A stretch of DNA of 35,037 nt from Gemmatimonadaceae bacterium. Its GTDB lineage: Bacteria > Gemmatimonadota > Gemmatimonadetes > Gemmatimonadales > Gemmatimonadaceae. The notes beneath the pieces were generated by a model. That model made no database searches. It had not been told where the DNA came from and saw only the letters and a list, made by a program, of their open reading frames with translations. The first letter of the stretch is position 1; every line of letters begins with the position of its first letter. Of the stretch, positions 1 through 7,938 are shown one piece after another. Position numbers and translations under genes: made by a program. The stretch is from NCBI GenBank assembly GCA_013813715.1, contig JACCRF010000002.1, positions 1 to 35,037 on the forward strand. The letters are read 5' to 3'.

Positions 1-1453
1 CGCGATACTCCGCGCTCGCCTCGGCGGTCCGGTTGAGCTCCATGAGCATATCGCCGAGCAGCTCGCGCGCCGGCGCCAGCGGCCCGGGAGTCACGGCGCT
101 CTTCTCGGTCGCGTCCTCACGTGCGGCGGCTTCGCGCATGCGCGCCAGCGCGTCGGTCTCCCGCTGCTCCGCGAGATCGAGCCAGGCCCGGGCGGCGAGA
201 TGCTGGATGGCCACCGCCTCCGCCCAGTATCCTTCGCCCCTCGCACTAAGCCGCTGCTGAATCGACGCCAGCGAATCGATGGCCGCCTTTGCTTTGGCGA
301 GATCGCCGGTGCGCGACGCACCGAGTGCGCGCGCGAAGTACGTCATCGCCTCCGTGTACGGATAGTCGCTCGCTCTGGGCTCGAGCGCGGCAGCTTCCGC
401 CCACGCGCTCCGCTCCAGCGCCCAGCGCGCCGGGATCGCGGCAAGCGCGAACACACCCGCAGAGCCTGGCGCGGCGCCGGTGATCGCGTTGGGGTCGAAG
501 CGCGCTGCAAGTGCTGGCAGTCCGTCGAGAATCGCTTTCGCGTCGGGTTCCTTTCCCAGCTGTAAATAGGCGTACATGGCGTAGTCGGCGGCGTGCAACG
601 TTTCTGCGATGGAGCCATCGCTCAGCGCGACTTTCATCGACCGATTGTTCGCGCTGACTGATTCCTCCCACATGCCGACCCGCGTAAACGTGTGCGAGGG
701 CATATGCATCGCGTGCGCGGCGGACGGCGCGATACTCGCATAGCGCCGTGCGGCCGCTCGCGCCTTGTCAGCGAGTGGCGGATAGTCGTAACTGTGGATG
801 ATGTAATGCGCGAGCCCGGGGTGATTGGGTTGCTTCGCCCAGAGCGGCTCGAGAATCCTGCCAGCCTTCAGCTGATTCGCGTATGTCTTGTCGGTCGGCG
901 GCGCGGACGCGGTGAGCGAGATCGCGTAGAAGATCGTGGCTTCGGTGTCCGCCGGTTGCCGCATCACGAGCTCGTTCATCGCGCGCTCGTACGCGACGAT
1001 TCGCGTCCGTTGATCCTTGTGCTCGAAGTCGTCGTACAGCCGGCTGACGGCGTGAATGTAGCCGCGCTCACGCTCGGACGCGCGACTGCCGAGTCGCGTC
1101 GCGGCGTCGACGGCCTGCTTGCCCTGCCGCAGCAGCGCGACCGACCGGTTTCCAGCCGCCATCGGATTGGTCCATCTACTGAGAGCGATCCCCCAGTGCG
1201 CCATCGCGCACGTTGAGTCGGCGGCGAGCACTCCATTGAAGGCCCGGATCGACGCGCCGAATTCGAAGGAGTGCAGCAGCGCAACGGCGCGATCGAACTG
1301 CGGCGCGACCCTGGGGCTGCATGACGTCGTGAAGTGAACGGTGCCGAACTTTTCAGTCGGCGCGCCCTGGGGCTGGGCGTGCTCCTGCGGATACACGGCG
1401 AACGCGGGGAGAGTGAGAACAACCGCGGCCGCGACGACAGATGCGCGTGTCAT
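1..1453 (-). CDS. Secreted tetratricopeptide-repeat protein, C-terminus beyond window
   Basis: The frame runs from an ATG at 1453 off the left edge (484 codons visible), so the protein is incomplete at its C-terminus. AAGGAG lies 6 nt before the ATG and fixes the start. Residues 1-17 form a short hydrophobic signal peptide (MTRASVVAAAVVLTLP). The rest is Ala-rich and helical, with TPR-like pairs and two blocks typical of a family of long bacterial TPR proteins: HPGLAHYIIHSYD in the middle and AAHAMHMPSHTFTRVG about 30 residues later. These His-rich segments recur in the family, but their function is not established to my knowledge. TPR proteins usually mediate protein contacts; no enzyme role can be assigned. 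It is the last visible gene of a minus-strand series and is separated from the serine hydrolase gene by 196 bp in which I see no gene. Confidence 0.8.
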   Translation of the reverse strand, partial: MTRASVVAAAVVLTLPAFAVYPQEHAQPQGAPTEKFGTVHFTTSCSPRVAPQFDRAVALLHSFEFGASIRAFNGVLAADSTCAMAHWGIALSRWTNPMAAGNRSVALLRQGKQAVDAATRLGSRASERERGYIHAVSRLYDDFEHKDQRTRIVAYERAMNELVMRQPADTEATIFYAISLTASAPPTDKTYANQLKAGRILEPLWAKQPNHPGLAHYIIHSYDYPPLADKARAAARRYASIAPSAAHAMHMPSHTFTRVGMWEESVSANNRSMKVALSDGSIAETLHAADYAMYAYLQLGKEPDAKAILDGLPALAARFDPNAITGAAPGSAGVFALAAIPARWALERSAWAEAAALEPRASDYPYTEAMTYFARALGASRTGDLAKAKAAIDSLASIQQRLSARGEGYWAEAVAIQHLAARAWLDLAEQRETDALARMREAAAREDATEKSAVTPGPLAPARELLGDMLMELNRTAEASAEYR

Positions 1454-1649
1454 TTGGTCTCCTTGCTGCTTCATTCTGAGGCGCGAGAGCGCGGACGGCA
1501 AGTCCTTGCTCGTGTGGGAACCAGCATGCGGGCACGGAAGCTTTCAGCCGCATAGGCCATGTCCGTGGCCAACGTCGCGCTTCCAGATCTGCGACCTTCA
1601 ACGGCGAGCATTTCGCTTCGAGTCAAGCAATCAACGTCTGCTCCCTCAG

Positions 1650-3254
1650 CTACCGGGTCTTGCGCACCGGCCTCAGCGTCAGGTCCTGAAAATCGAAGCT
1701 GAAATCCACCGACGGAGATGCCGCCTGCATCTTCGCCCGGGCAATGCTTCCGTCCGGGTTGAGAGCAAAGCTGACGTAAGCATCCGCACGCAACGTCCGG
1801 TCGTGCCAGCGCGCGAGAAACGTGTCGTGCTGCCAGTGCACGAGATCGCCCACGAGCGATGGCGTGTGCAGAAACTGAATCACAAGCTTCCCCGGAACGT
1901 TGGAGGACGCCTTCACCTCGGTGATGCTTACGTCGCCATACCATTGATCCGTATACGTACCAGCGTAGCCCGCGAGCGGAAGCGATGGGCGGGACGCGGT
2001 ATCACGCGCGGTGACCGCGCCCTTGTCGGCGGCGACCACCGCCGCGCGGCCGTGCTCGCTCAGCTTTTTGTAAATCGCGAGATAATCGACTGGGGTCGCG
2101 CCGAAGTAATGATCCACGATGCGGTATGAGATCGCGTTGAATGCGGCGCCGGATTCCTGGTTCGTGAGCACCACCACCCCGAGCCGCAGCTCCGGAATCA
2201 TCGTCACCTTCGACAGATATCCGGGCAGGCCGCCGGTATGCGACAGCATCTGCCTGCCGCGATAGTCGCGGACACCCATGCCCAGGGCGTAGCCGCTGAA
2301 TACCGAACGGTGAAAGGGGAGCTCCGGCGGCGGTGACCCCGCCGGTATCGGAGTCACGATCGTCCAGAGCTGAGTCGTTGTCTGCGGACTGAAGAGCCGT
2401 TTGCCATCGGCGAGTCGCCCCGAATCGAGCTGAACGATGAGCCACTTCGCCATGTCCTCAGCGCTCGAGTTGATTCCTCCGGCCGGATTGGTGTTGTCGC
2501 TGCTTAGAGGAGGCACGGGCCGGACGATGCCGTCCACCTCTGCATATGTCTTCGCGACGTTGCCGGCCTTCTCCGAATCGGAGTGGCGAACGTTGCTGCC
2601 GGTCATCCCAACCGGCGCAAGAATCCGCCTCGCCACGAAATCCTCCCACGTCTGCCCGGAGACAGTTTCGATGACTTCGCCGGCAACCGAATACAACACG
2701 TTGTCGTACGCGTAAGCATTTCGAAATGACGTCGCGAGCGGGATGAAGCGGAGCCGCCGCACAATCTCCTTGCGGTCGTAGGTCGACTCCGGCCACCAGA
2801 GCAGATCGCCCGCGCCAAGGCCAAGCCCGCTGCGATGAACGAGCAGATCGCGAATCGTCAGCTCACGCGTGACGTACGGGTCGGAGAGAGCGAAACCGGG
2901 CAGGTAGCGAACCACCGGCGCGTCCCATTCCAGCTTCCCTTCCTCGACGAGCAGCGCCAGCGCCGTAGCGGTGATTATTTTCGTGTTGGACGCAATGCCG
3001 AACAGCGTGCTCGCATCAACCGCCGCAGGTTCGCCCAGCGCCCGAACACCGTAGCCCTTCGCGAGAATAACCCTGCCGTCCTTGACGATCGCGAGCCCGA
3101 CCCCCGGGACCTGGAACTCCTTCATCACCGCCGAGACGAACCGATCGATATCGGGAGGCGGGGCCGTCTGGGCGTCAGCGGCGACCGCCAGCACGGCAAG
3201 CGCGACAAGCGATCGGATCATCTGGCGCACTTTGTAACGCGTGACATGAGGCAT
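1650..3254 (-). CDS. Secreted serine beta-lactamase-like hydrolase with C-terminal DUF3471-like domain
   Basis: A class C beta-lactamase/DD-peptidase-fold enzyme of about 534 residues. In the numbering from 3254 the nucleophile motif SNTK is at 89-92 (IASNTK), the YxN-type motif YDN at 183-185 and the HTGG (KTG-equivalent) motif at 339-342. The last ~110 residues resemble the DUF3471 beta domain often found behind such hydrolases. A hydrophobic segment (MIRSLVALAVLAVAADAQ) is an export signal, so it should act in the periplasm. The substrate is unknown: peptidoglycan peptides, D-amino-acid peptides or esters are all possible, and a true resistance beta-lactamase is less likely. Possible starts are 3281 (overlaps marC-like gene), 3254 (GGGAG upstream, 7 bp after that gene's stop) and 3221 (directly at the signal peptide); I chose 3254. 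Third gene of a likely operon with the esterase and MarC genes. Confidence 0.88.
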   Translation of the reverse strand: MPHVTRYKVRQMIRSLVALAVLAVAADAQTAPPPDIDRFVSAVMKEFQVPGVGLAIVKDGRVILAKGYGVRALGEPAAVDASTLFGIASNTKIITATALALLVEEGKLEWDAPVVRYLPGFALSDPYVTRELTIRDLLVHRSGLGLGAGDLLWWPESTYDRKEIVRRLRFIPLATSFRNAYAYDNVLYSVAGEVIETVSGQTWEDFVARRILAPVGMTGSNVRHSDSEKAGNVAKTYAEVDGIVRPVPPLSSDNTNPAGGINSSAEDMAKWLIVQLDSGRLADGKRLFSPQTTTQLWTIVTPIPAGSPPPELPFHRSVFSGYALGMGVRDYRGRQMLSHTGGLPGYLSKVTMIPELRLGVVVLTNQESGAAFNAISYRIVDHYFGATPVDYLAIYKKLSEHGRAAVVAADKGAVTARDTASRPSLPLAGYAGTYTDQWYGDVSITEVKASSNVPGKLVIQFLHTPSLVGDLVHWQHDTFLARWHDRTLRADAYVSFALNPDGSIARAKMQAASPSVDFSFDFQDLTLRPVRKTR

Positions 3255-3261
3255 GATCTGG

Positions 3262-3909
3262 CTAGCTCCCGGGGATGACATTCGAGATGACCCCCGCCTG
3301 GCGCAGGCCGCTGAGCACGAACTGAACCGCGATGGCGGCGAGGATGAGCCCCATAACTCGCGTCATCACGCGAATTCCGGATTCGCCGAATCTGACGAGC
3401 AGCTTATCGGCCCCGCGGAGCATCGCCCACGAAATCAGCATTGTCACGATGATTGAAACGAACACGATTCCCTGGTTCACGACTCCCGTCGCCTGCGCGG
3501 AGAGAACCATCACCGTCGACATCGCTCCCGGGCCAGCGAGCATCGGAACTCCAAGTGGCGTGACCGCCGAGTCCTCCTTCTGCTGCCCTTCCATCAGCTC
3601 CTCGTTGCCTTCCTGGGTGCTTCGTTTCGCGCGGAGCATGTCCATCGCGACAAGCCAGAGAATGGCGCCGCCCGCAATGCGGAACGCGGGGAGAGTTATT
3701 CCAAAGAGTCGGAGGATGATCTCGCCGCCGGCCGCGAACACGCACAGCGCGATGGCCGCCGCTATGCACGCCGCTCGTGCCGTGCGCCGCCGCCGCTCGG
3801 GAGTGTCGTTCCGGACGAATGCCAGGTAGGCCGGAATGACGGCGATCGGATCCACAAGAAAAAGAATGGAGGTGAACGTCACAAATGCGAACTGTCCGAG
3901 TCCTTCCAT
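3262..3909 (-). CDS. MarC family integral membrane protein
   Basis: A 215-residue, strongly hydrophobic protein with about six membrane segments, matching the MarC/UPF0056 family in length and motifs. The N-terminal part reads FLVDPIAVIPAYLAFV and the middle has a conserved GPGAMSTVMVLS loop. The family sits in the inner membrane; some members were linked to amino-acid export, but the original antibiotic-resistance role was not confirmed, so I assign no substrate. The start at 3909 has a GAGG/GGA-rich upstream region. It begins 11 bp after the esterase stop and ends 7 bp before the hydrolase start, so co-transcription of the three genes is likely. Confidence 0.92.
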   Translation of the reverse strand: MEGLGQFAFVTFTSILFLVDPIAVIPAYLAFVRNDTPERRRRTARAACIAAAIALCVFAAGGEIILRLFGITLPAFRIAGGAILWLVAMDMLRAKRSTQEGNEELMEGQQKEDSAVTPLGVPMLAGPGAMSTVMVLSAQATGVVNQGIVFVSIIVTMLISWAMLRGADKLLVRFGESGIRVMTRVMGLILAAIAVQFVLSGLRQAGVISNVIPGS

Positions 3910-3920
3910 TCAGTCCGCCC

Positions 3921-4970
3921 TCACTTCGCTTCCGCCGTCAGGTGCTTCGAGAAGAACGGAAGCGCCTTCTGCTCGATTCTCGCGCGAATGCGGTTGCCGT
4001 GCGTTCCCTCGTAGATTTCGAACGCGTGCGGAATGCCGAGCTCCGTTAGCAGCGCGTCGAGCTCGCGCGCCCGCACCGGGATGTCTCGAAGGCCGTCGTC
4101 ATCGCCGGCATCGAATGCGATGTTGAGCCGCGCGAGATTCGCCGCGTGCGACTTCGCCATCATGAGTGGCCCGACGCGCCATCGCGACGCGACAGATGAA
4201 TCGATCACCACAGAATCGCCGGCGATGCGGTACGGCAGATCCACAAAAAATGGAGGACGCGACGGATTCGGTGAGTACACCGCGGCGAGCGCGATGTAGA
4301 TGTTGGGGATGAAGCCCGCCGCCAGGAACTTCGAGCGGTCATCGAGCTCGATCGCCTTCCTCCAGTCGTGCGCCTCGGCCGCCGTCAGCGAATCGGAGGA
4401 AGCGAGGCAGCACGCGCTCAGGGCGTAGATCGAGGAGAAGGTTTCCGGATGCCGCATTCCTACATGAAGCGCGCCGTACCCGCCCATCGAATGACCGGCG
4501 AGTCCCCGTCCTTGCGCGCTCCGGACCGTGCGGTACTTCCTGTCCATGTGCGAGACCAGGTCGCGCGCGATGAAGTCCTCCCAGTTCCCGGTCGTCGTCG
4601 AATTGACGTAGAAGCTTCCCTCATAGGCGTTCCTCGCGCTCGGTGTCACGACGATCATCTCCCGAACAGCGCCCGCGCGGATAAGCGAGTCCATCGAAAT
4701 GCGGATGTTGAGGTTCTGATAGGCGCCGGCCATGAACGCACGGTGGTCGGCAGCGAATCCGTGGAGGAGATAGACAACGGGATACCGGCGCAGCGGCCGC
4801 TTCGAGTAGCTCGGCGGGAGGTACACAGTCGCCGCCCTCCGTTCGGGGTCACCCAGGAGATTGGGTCGCAGAGATGGCGCGGCGACGGTGTCGATGTGCG
4901 TGACGCCGCCGGTCTGGGCGATTGCCTGATTCGTGACCGCCACGAGCGCCGCGATGGCGAATCCAAGCAT
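3921..4970 (-). CDS. Secreted esterase of the FrmB/esterase D alpha/beta-hydrolase family
   Basis: About 349 residues from an ATG at 4970 that opens a clear signal peptide (MLGFAIAALVAVTNQAIAQ). The frame is open further upstream, but that part runs through an inverted-repeat element and has no protein-like character, so the shorter start is preferred. The core has YLLHGFAAD (oxyanion region), the nucleophile elbow GHSMGGYGA with Ser near residue 161, and a late His in YEGTHGNR, consistent with a Ser-Asp-His triad. The fold group includes S-formylglutathione hydrolases, mycolyltransferases and feruloyl/enterochelin esterases; the substrate cannot be told from sequence. First gene of the esterase-MarC-hydrolase cluster. 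Confidence 0.88.
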   Translation of the reverse strand: MLGFAIAALVAVTNQAIAQTGGVTHIDTVAAPSLRPNLLGDPERRAATVYLPPSYSKRPLRRYPVVYLLHGFAADHRAFMAGAYQNLNIRISMDSLIRAGAVREMIVVTPSARNAYEGSFYVNSTTTGNWEDFIARDLVSHMDRKYRTVRSAQGRGLAGHSMGGYGALHVGMRHPETFSSIYALSACCLASSDSLTAAEAHDWRKAIELDDRSKFLAAGFIPNIYIALAAVYSPNPSRPPFFVDLPYRIAGDSVVIDSSVASRWRVGPLMMAKSHAANLARLNIAFDAGDDDGLRDIPVRARELDALLTELGIPHAFEIYEGTHGNRIRARIEQKALPFFSKHLTAEAK

Positions 4971-4980
4971 CCCTGAAACC

Positions 4981-5151
4981 TGAACCACAGATGCGCAGAT
5001 GGGGGCAGATGCGCACCGATGACACCGGAACCGCAATTGCGAAATCAATTGGGGAACAGCAACAGCCTCCGACCCACGCTGTGTTGTTCCCAATTTCATT
5101 CCTGCCGTTTGGTTGTTTCGTCTGTGCGCATCGGCGACCATCTGTGGTTCA
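4981..5151. repeat. 171-bp inverted-repeat element (MITE-like or hairpin repeat)
   Basis: Perfect 13-bp terminal inverted repeats TGAACCACAGATG (4981-4993) and CATCTGTGGTTCA (5139-5151). Subterminal arms also pair: GATGCGCAC (5008-5016) with GTGCGCATC (5124-5132), and an inner imperfect stem 5047-5065 with 5079-5095 (AATTGGGGAACA... against ...TGTTCCCAATT) around a 13-nt loop at 5066-5078. The whole element could fold as one long hairpin. It has no coding capacity and lies in the gap between the glycerophosphodiesterase and esterase genes, 10 bp upstream of the esterase ATG. No clear target-site duplication is seen at its borders. Confidence 0.75.
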
Positions 5152-5197
5152 CCCGGTCCTAGTCTGGCCAGAAACAGCCGCGTTCACCAGATGCTCT

Positions 5198-6139
5198 CTA
5201 AGGGGAGCAATTCGCCGGCAGCATCGCTCGTCCGCTCGCTCCAACAGCGGCTCGCATCAAATCGGGACGATTCGTGAAGATGCCGTCGGCTCCCATTGCA
5301 AGCAGAGCGAGCATTTCTGGCTGCGCATCCACCGTGTACGTATGCAATAGAAGACACTCGCGGTGCGCCGCCTCGACCAGAGCTGCATCCACACTCCCGG
5401 CATGCGGGGCGATTCCCACCGCATAGCCGCGCACGCCCGACAACGCTCCGGCAATTGCGGCACTTCCGGAATTGGAGAACAACTGTATCAGCGGAATCGT
5501 AGGACCGAGCTGATGCACCCGCTTGAGACTCGCCTCGCTGAATGATTGCACCACCACACGGGGCGCGACCGGGTCCACCACCGGCGCGATTCCTCTCGAC
5601 GCGAGAAGCGCCACGAGGTCGGACTCGATTCCCGGGTACAGCTCTGGATCCTTGATCTCGATGTAGAAGCGCCCGGTCGTCAGGTACCGGTCGAGCACCT
5701 CAGCCAGTGTCGGAAGTCTGAGCCCCAGGTACTCTGCCTTCGCGCGCGACGGATTCGCCGAGTTGAACCAGTCGCCGGCGTCACACGATTTGACCTCCGC
5801 GAGAGTGTGCTCCCGCACGGCGCCACTGCACGCCTGCGCCGGGCCGCGCATCGTCCGGTCGAGGGTCGCATCGTGAAGTACGACGAGCACGCCGTCTGCG
5901 GTTCGATGGATGTCCTGCTCGATGAAGTCGGCGCCCTGCGCTATGGCGAGGTCATAGGCCGCGAATGTGTGCTCGGGCGCGGCGTACGAAGCTCCGCGGT
6001 GCGCGATCACCGCCGGAGTAGGGAGGCCCAGCGGCTTCATCGACTCATCGGTGCGGCAACCCGCCGCTGCCAGGCCAAGGATAGCGAGAATGCTCGCCTG
6101 GCCCAGACGTTTCTCGATCCTCGAAGGATCAGGCGCCAC
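5198..6139 (-). CDS. Lipoprotein glycerophosphodiester phosphodiesterase
   Basis: GDPD-family TIM-barrel enzyme, about 313 residues, cleaving glycerophosphodiesters to glycerol-3-phosphate and an alcohol. Numbered from the GTG at 6139, the motifs are IAHRGAS (His47-Arg48), PEHT (Glu56), the metal-binding EQD (Glu73, Asp75) and LHDATLDRT (His89), followed by FYIEIKDP and VVQSFSEASL of the family. The N-terminus ends in LAAAGC, a lipobox, so it should be a lipid-anchored envelope protein. The frame can start at TTG 6175 or GTG 6139; GTG was chosen because GAGG lies 9 nt upstream and the signal peptide then has a normal length. It is transcribed alone, downstream of the 6202-6226 terminator. Confidence 0.9.
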   Translation of the reverse strand: MAPDPSRIEKRLGQASILAILGLAAAGCRTDESMKPLGLPTPAVIAHRGASYAAPEHTFAAYDLAIAQGADFIEQDIHRTADGVLVVLHDATLDRTMRGPAQACSGAVREHTLAEVKSCDAGDWFNSANPSRAKAEYLGLRLPTLAEVLDRYLTTGRFYIEIKDPELYPGIESDLVALLASRGIAPVVDPVAPRVVVQSFSEASLKRVHQLGPTIPLIQLFSNSGSAAIAGALSGVRGYAVGIAPHAGSVDAALVEAAHRECLLLHTYTVDAQPEMLALLAMGADGIFTNRPDLMRAAVGASGRAMLPANCSP

Positions 6140-6201
6140 GCGTAGGTACCTCGAGCGCAAGTAGAAAGTCCTCAACCTAGGGAACGCAGTGCTCCATACG
6201 C

Positions 6202-6226
6202 AAAAGGGCCGCCCATCGGGCGACCC
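6202..6226 (-). terminator. Rho-independent terminator
   Basis: Read on the minus strand, GGGTCGCCC-GAT-GGGCGGCCC forms a stem of eight pairs with one mismatch and a 3-nt loop, followed by TTTTG. It lies 25 bp after the stop of the 72-residue gene and would end its transcript before the phosphodiesterase gene. Confidence 0.75.
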
Positions 6227-6250
6227 CTCGCTTCGCTTCAGTCTGACAGA

Positions 6251-6469
6251 TTAGTTATCGGTCTGGTCTCCCTCGTTGTCGTAGCCCAATGCATCGGCCT
6301 CGCGAAATCTGTCCAGGATCGCTCCCGGAAACTCCGTGCTCTTCTCTCCGTTGCTGCTCGCGATCGGCCACCCGCGCTGGAACCAGGCACCGAGATTGAC
6401 CAGGTCCTGCTGACTGCTCGTTTCGCTACCCTCGGGGTCAGGTGTCGCGCGTGCTCCCTCGTGCTCCAT
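6251..6469 (-). CDS. Small acidic protein of unknown function (72 residues)
   Basis: A 72-residue frame starting at ATG 6469 with GGAGG 8 nt upstream and followed by a terminator hairpin, which together support a real gene. The protein is hydrophilic and acidic, rich in Glu, Asp, Gly and Ser, with a central NLGAWFQRGWPIAS segment and an acidic tail (YDNEGDQTDN). It has no signal peptide or membrane segment. I do not recognise a family. It stands alone: 134 bp separate it from ispH upstream, and the terminator isolates it downstream. Confidence 0.65.
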   Translation of the reverse strand: MEHEGARATPDPEGSETSSQQDLVNLGAWFQRGWPIASSNGEKSTEFPGAILDRFREADALGYDNEGDQTDN

Positions 6470-6495
6470 CGTTTCATCCTCCGGCTGTGATCTCT

Positions 6496-6501
6496 ATTGT
6501 A
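6496..6501 (-). promoter_or_regulatory. Possible -10 box for the 72-residue gene
   Basis: TACAAT on the minus strand, about 27 nt before the ATG at 6469, would give a short leader containing the GGAGG site. The -35 region at normal spacing is a poor match, so this is only a candidate. Confidence 0.35.
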
Positions 6502-6603
6502 CTCCCCGAACGCCTGACAAGTTTCGGGAACCACATAATAAGCGCCAGCACAGGTTTGACGACTGGCTGGCGCACACGTGACACGCATTTTACGGAGTCG
6601 TAA

Positions 6604-7893
6604 CTATTCGATCGTAGCGGCGCTGATTCCCCTGGTCGCGAAGATCCGGGCGACTGCGTCCCCGATCTTGTTATTGGGTGTGCTTGCCCCCGCGGTCATT
6701 CCGATGCTGACAGGACCAGGCCTCGACAGCCAGCCCGCTTCCTCGACGTCTTCCTTGCTGCCCGGCGGCCGGTGCCGCAGCACGCCCGACTCGGGGTCGA
6801 TCGCCGACGCATCCTCGATGTGATAGGTGTGCACTTTCTCCGCGCACAGCGCCGCCAGAGAGATAGTGTTGCTGGAGTTGTAACCGCCGATCACGACCAT
6901 CACGTCGATAGGCTCGCGGAGTAGTTCGACGACGGCATCCTGCCGCTCCTGGGTCGCGCTGCAGATCGTGTCGAACGTACGGAAGTTCGCCGCCGCGTAC
7001 TCTACCCCGCGGGCGCGCGCCATGGCATCGCCGACCTCCGCCCCGATCGCGAGCGACTCGCGGGCGAGCATCGTGGTCTGGTTGGCCACCCCGATTCGCT
7101 CAAAATCCCGCGCAGGGTCGAACCCGGGCGACGCAGCATGGGCGAAAAGCTCCATCAGCGCGGTACCGGTCAGCCTGCCTTCGATGAAGTCGCACACCCC
7201 CCGCGCTTCCTCCATGTTGCGAACCACGAAGTAGTGCGCACCGGGGTGCTTCGACGCCTGCGACGCGGTGGCTCTCGTCTCTTCGTGGTAGTGCTTGCCG
7301 TGAATGAGCGACGTGAACCCGTCACGCGCATAGCTTTCGACTCGCTTCCAGACGTTGAGTACCGAGCCACAGGTCGTATCCACCATCACGCAACCGATCT
7401 CGCGCAGCTTCGCGAAATCCTGAATCGTTACCCCGAAAGCGGGAAGGATCACGACATCCTCGGCTCTCGTGATTCCGTAGTCGATGCCGCTGGGCCTGGC
7501 CTCGAGAATCTGGACGCCCATCTCCCGCAGCTTCGCGTTCACGTGCGGATTGTGAATTATCTCGCCGGCCAGCAGAACGCGCCGGTCCGGGAATTTGCGG
7601 CGGGTCTGGTAGGCGTAGTCCACCGCGCGCTCAACGCCGTAGCAGAAACCGAACTCGCGCGCCAGGCGGACTGTCGTATCTCCGGCGGTCAGGGAGTACT
7701 CCCGGCTCCTCAGCAGATCGACGAGGCGTCCGCTATAATCAGACGCGAGCTCCGCCTGGACCTCGGCCTTGAGCCCGAAGCCCTTCCGGAAATAGACCGA
7801 CGCGCCCGCTCCCTGCCCGTTCGCACCGGCAGGCGCTGGTACCGGCGGTGATACCGCAGTCTGGGTCATCCCTTTTACAGGCGAGTCCGGCAT
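6604..7893 (-). CDS. ispH: 4-hydroxy-3-methylbut-2-enyl diphosphate reductase (IspH)
   Basis: The last enzyme of the MEP pathway, converting HMBPP to IPP and DMAPP with an iron-sulphur cluster. About 429 residues from the ATG at 7893. The three cluster cysteines are in GFCYGVERAV (Cys84), DTTCGSVLNVW (Cys175) and DTICSATQERQ (Cys311). Substrate-binding elements EIIHNPHVN, HGKHYHEETRAT and GGYNSSNT are present. It belongs to the long IspH form (about 400 residues, as in cyanobacteria and plants) rather than the ~310-residue E. coli type, with an extra N-terminal stretch. A TTG at 7902 is an alternative start; neither has a good Shine-Dalgarno. Divergent from the LD-carboxypeptidase gene across about 45 bp. 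Confidence 0.95.
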   Translation of the reverse strand: MPDSPVKGMTQTAVSPPVPAPAGANGQGAGASVYFRKGFGLKAEVQAELASDYSGRLVDLLRSREYSLTAGDTTVRLAREFGFCYGVERAVDYAYQTRRKFPDRRVLLAGEIIHNPHVNAKLREMGVQILEARPSGIDYGITRAEDVVILPAFGVTIQDFAKLREIGCVMVDTTCGSVLNVWKRVESYARDGFTSLIHGKHYHEETRATASQASKHPGAHYFVVRNMEEARGVCDFIEGRLTGTALMELFAHAASPGFDPARDFERIGVANQTTMLARESLAIGAEVGDAMARARGVEYAAANFRTFDTICSATQERQDAVVELLREPIDVMVVIGGYNSSNTISLAALCAEKVHTYHIEDASAIDPESGVLRHRPPGSKEDVEEAGWLSRPGPVSIGMTAGASTPNNKIGDAVARIFATRGISAATIE

Positions 7894-7938
7894 ATCACGC
7901 AATTTAGTGACGGCAAAGGCACGGCGCTGACTCCGAAA

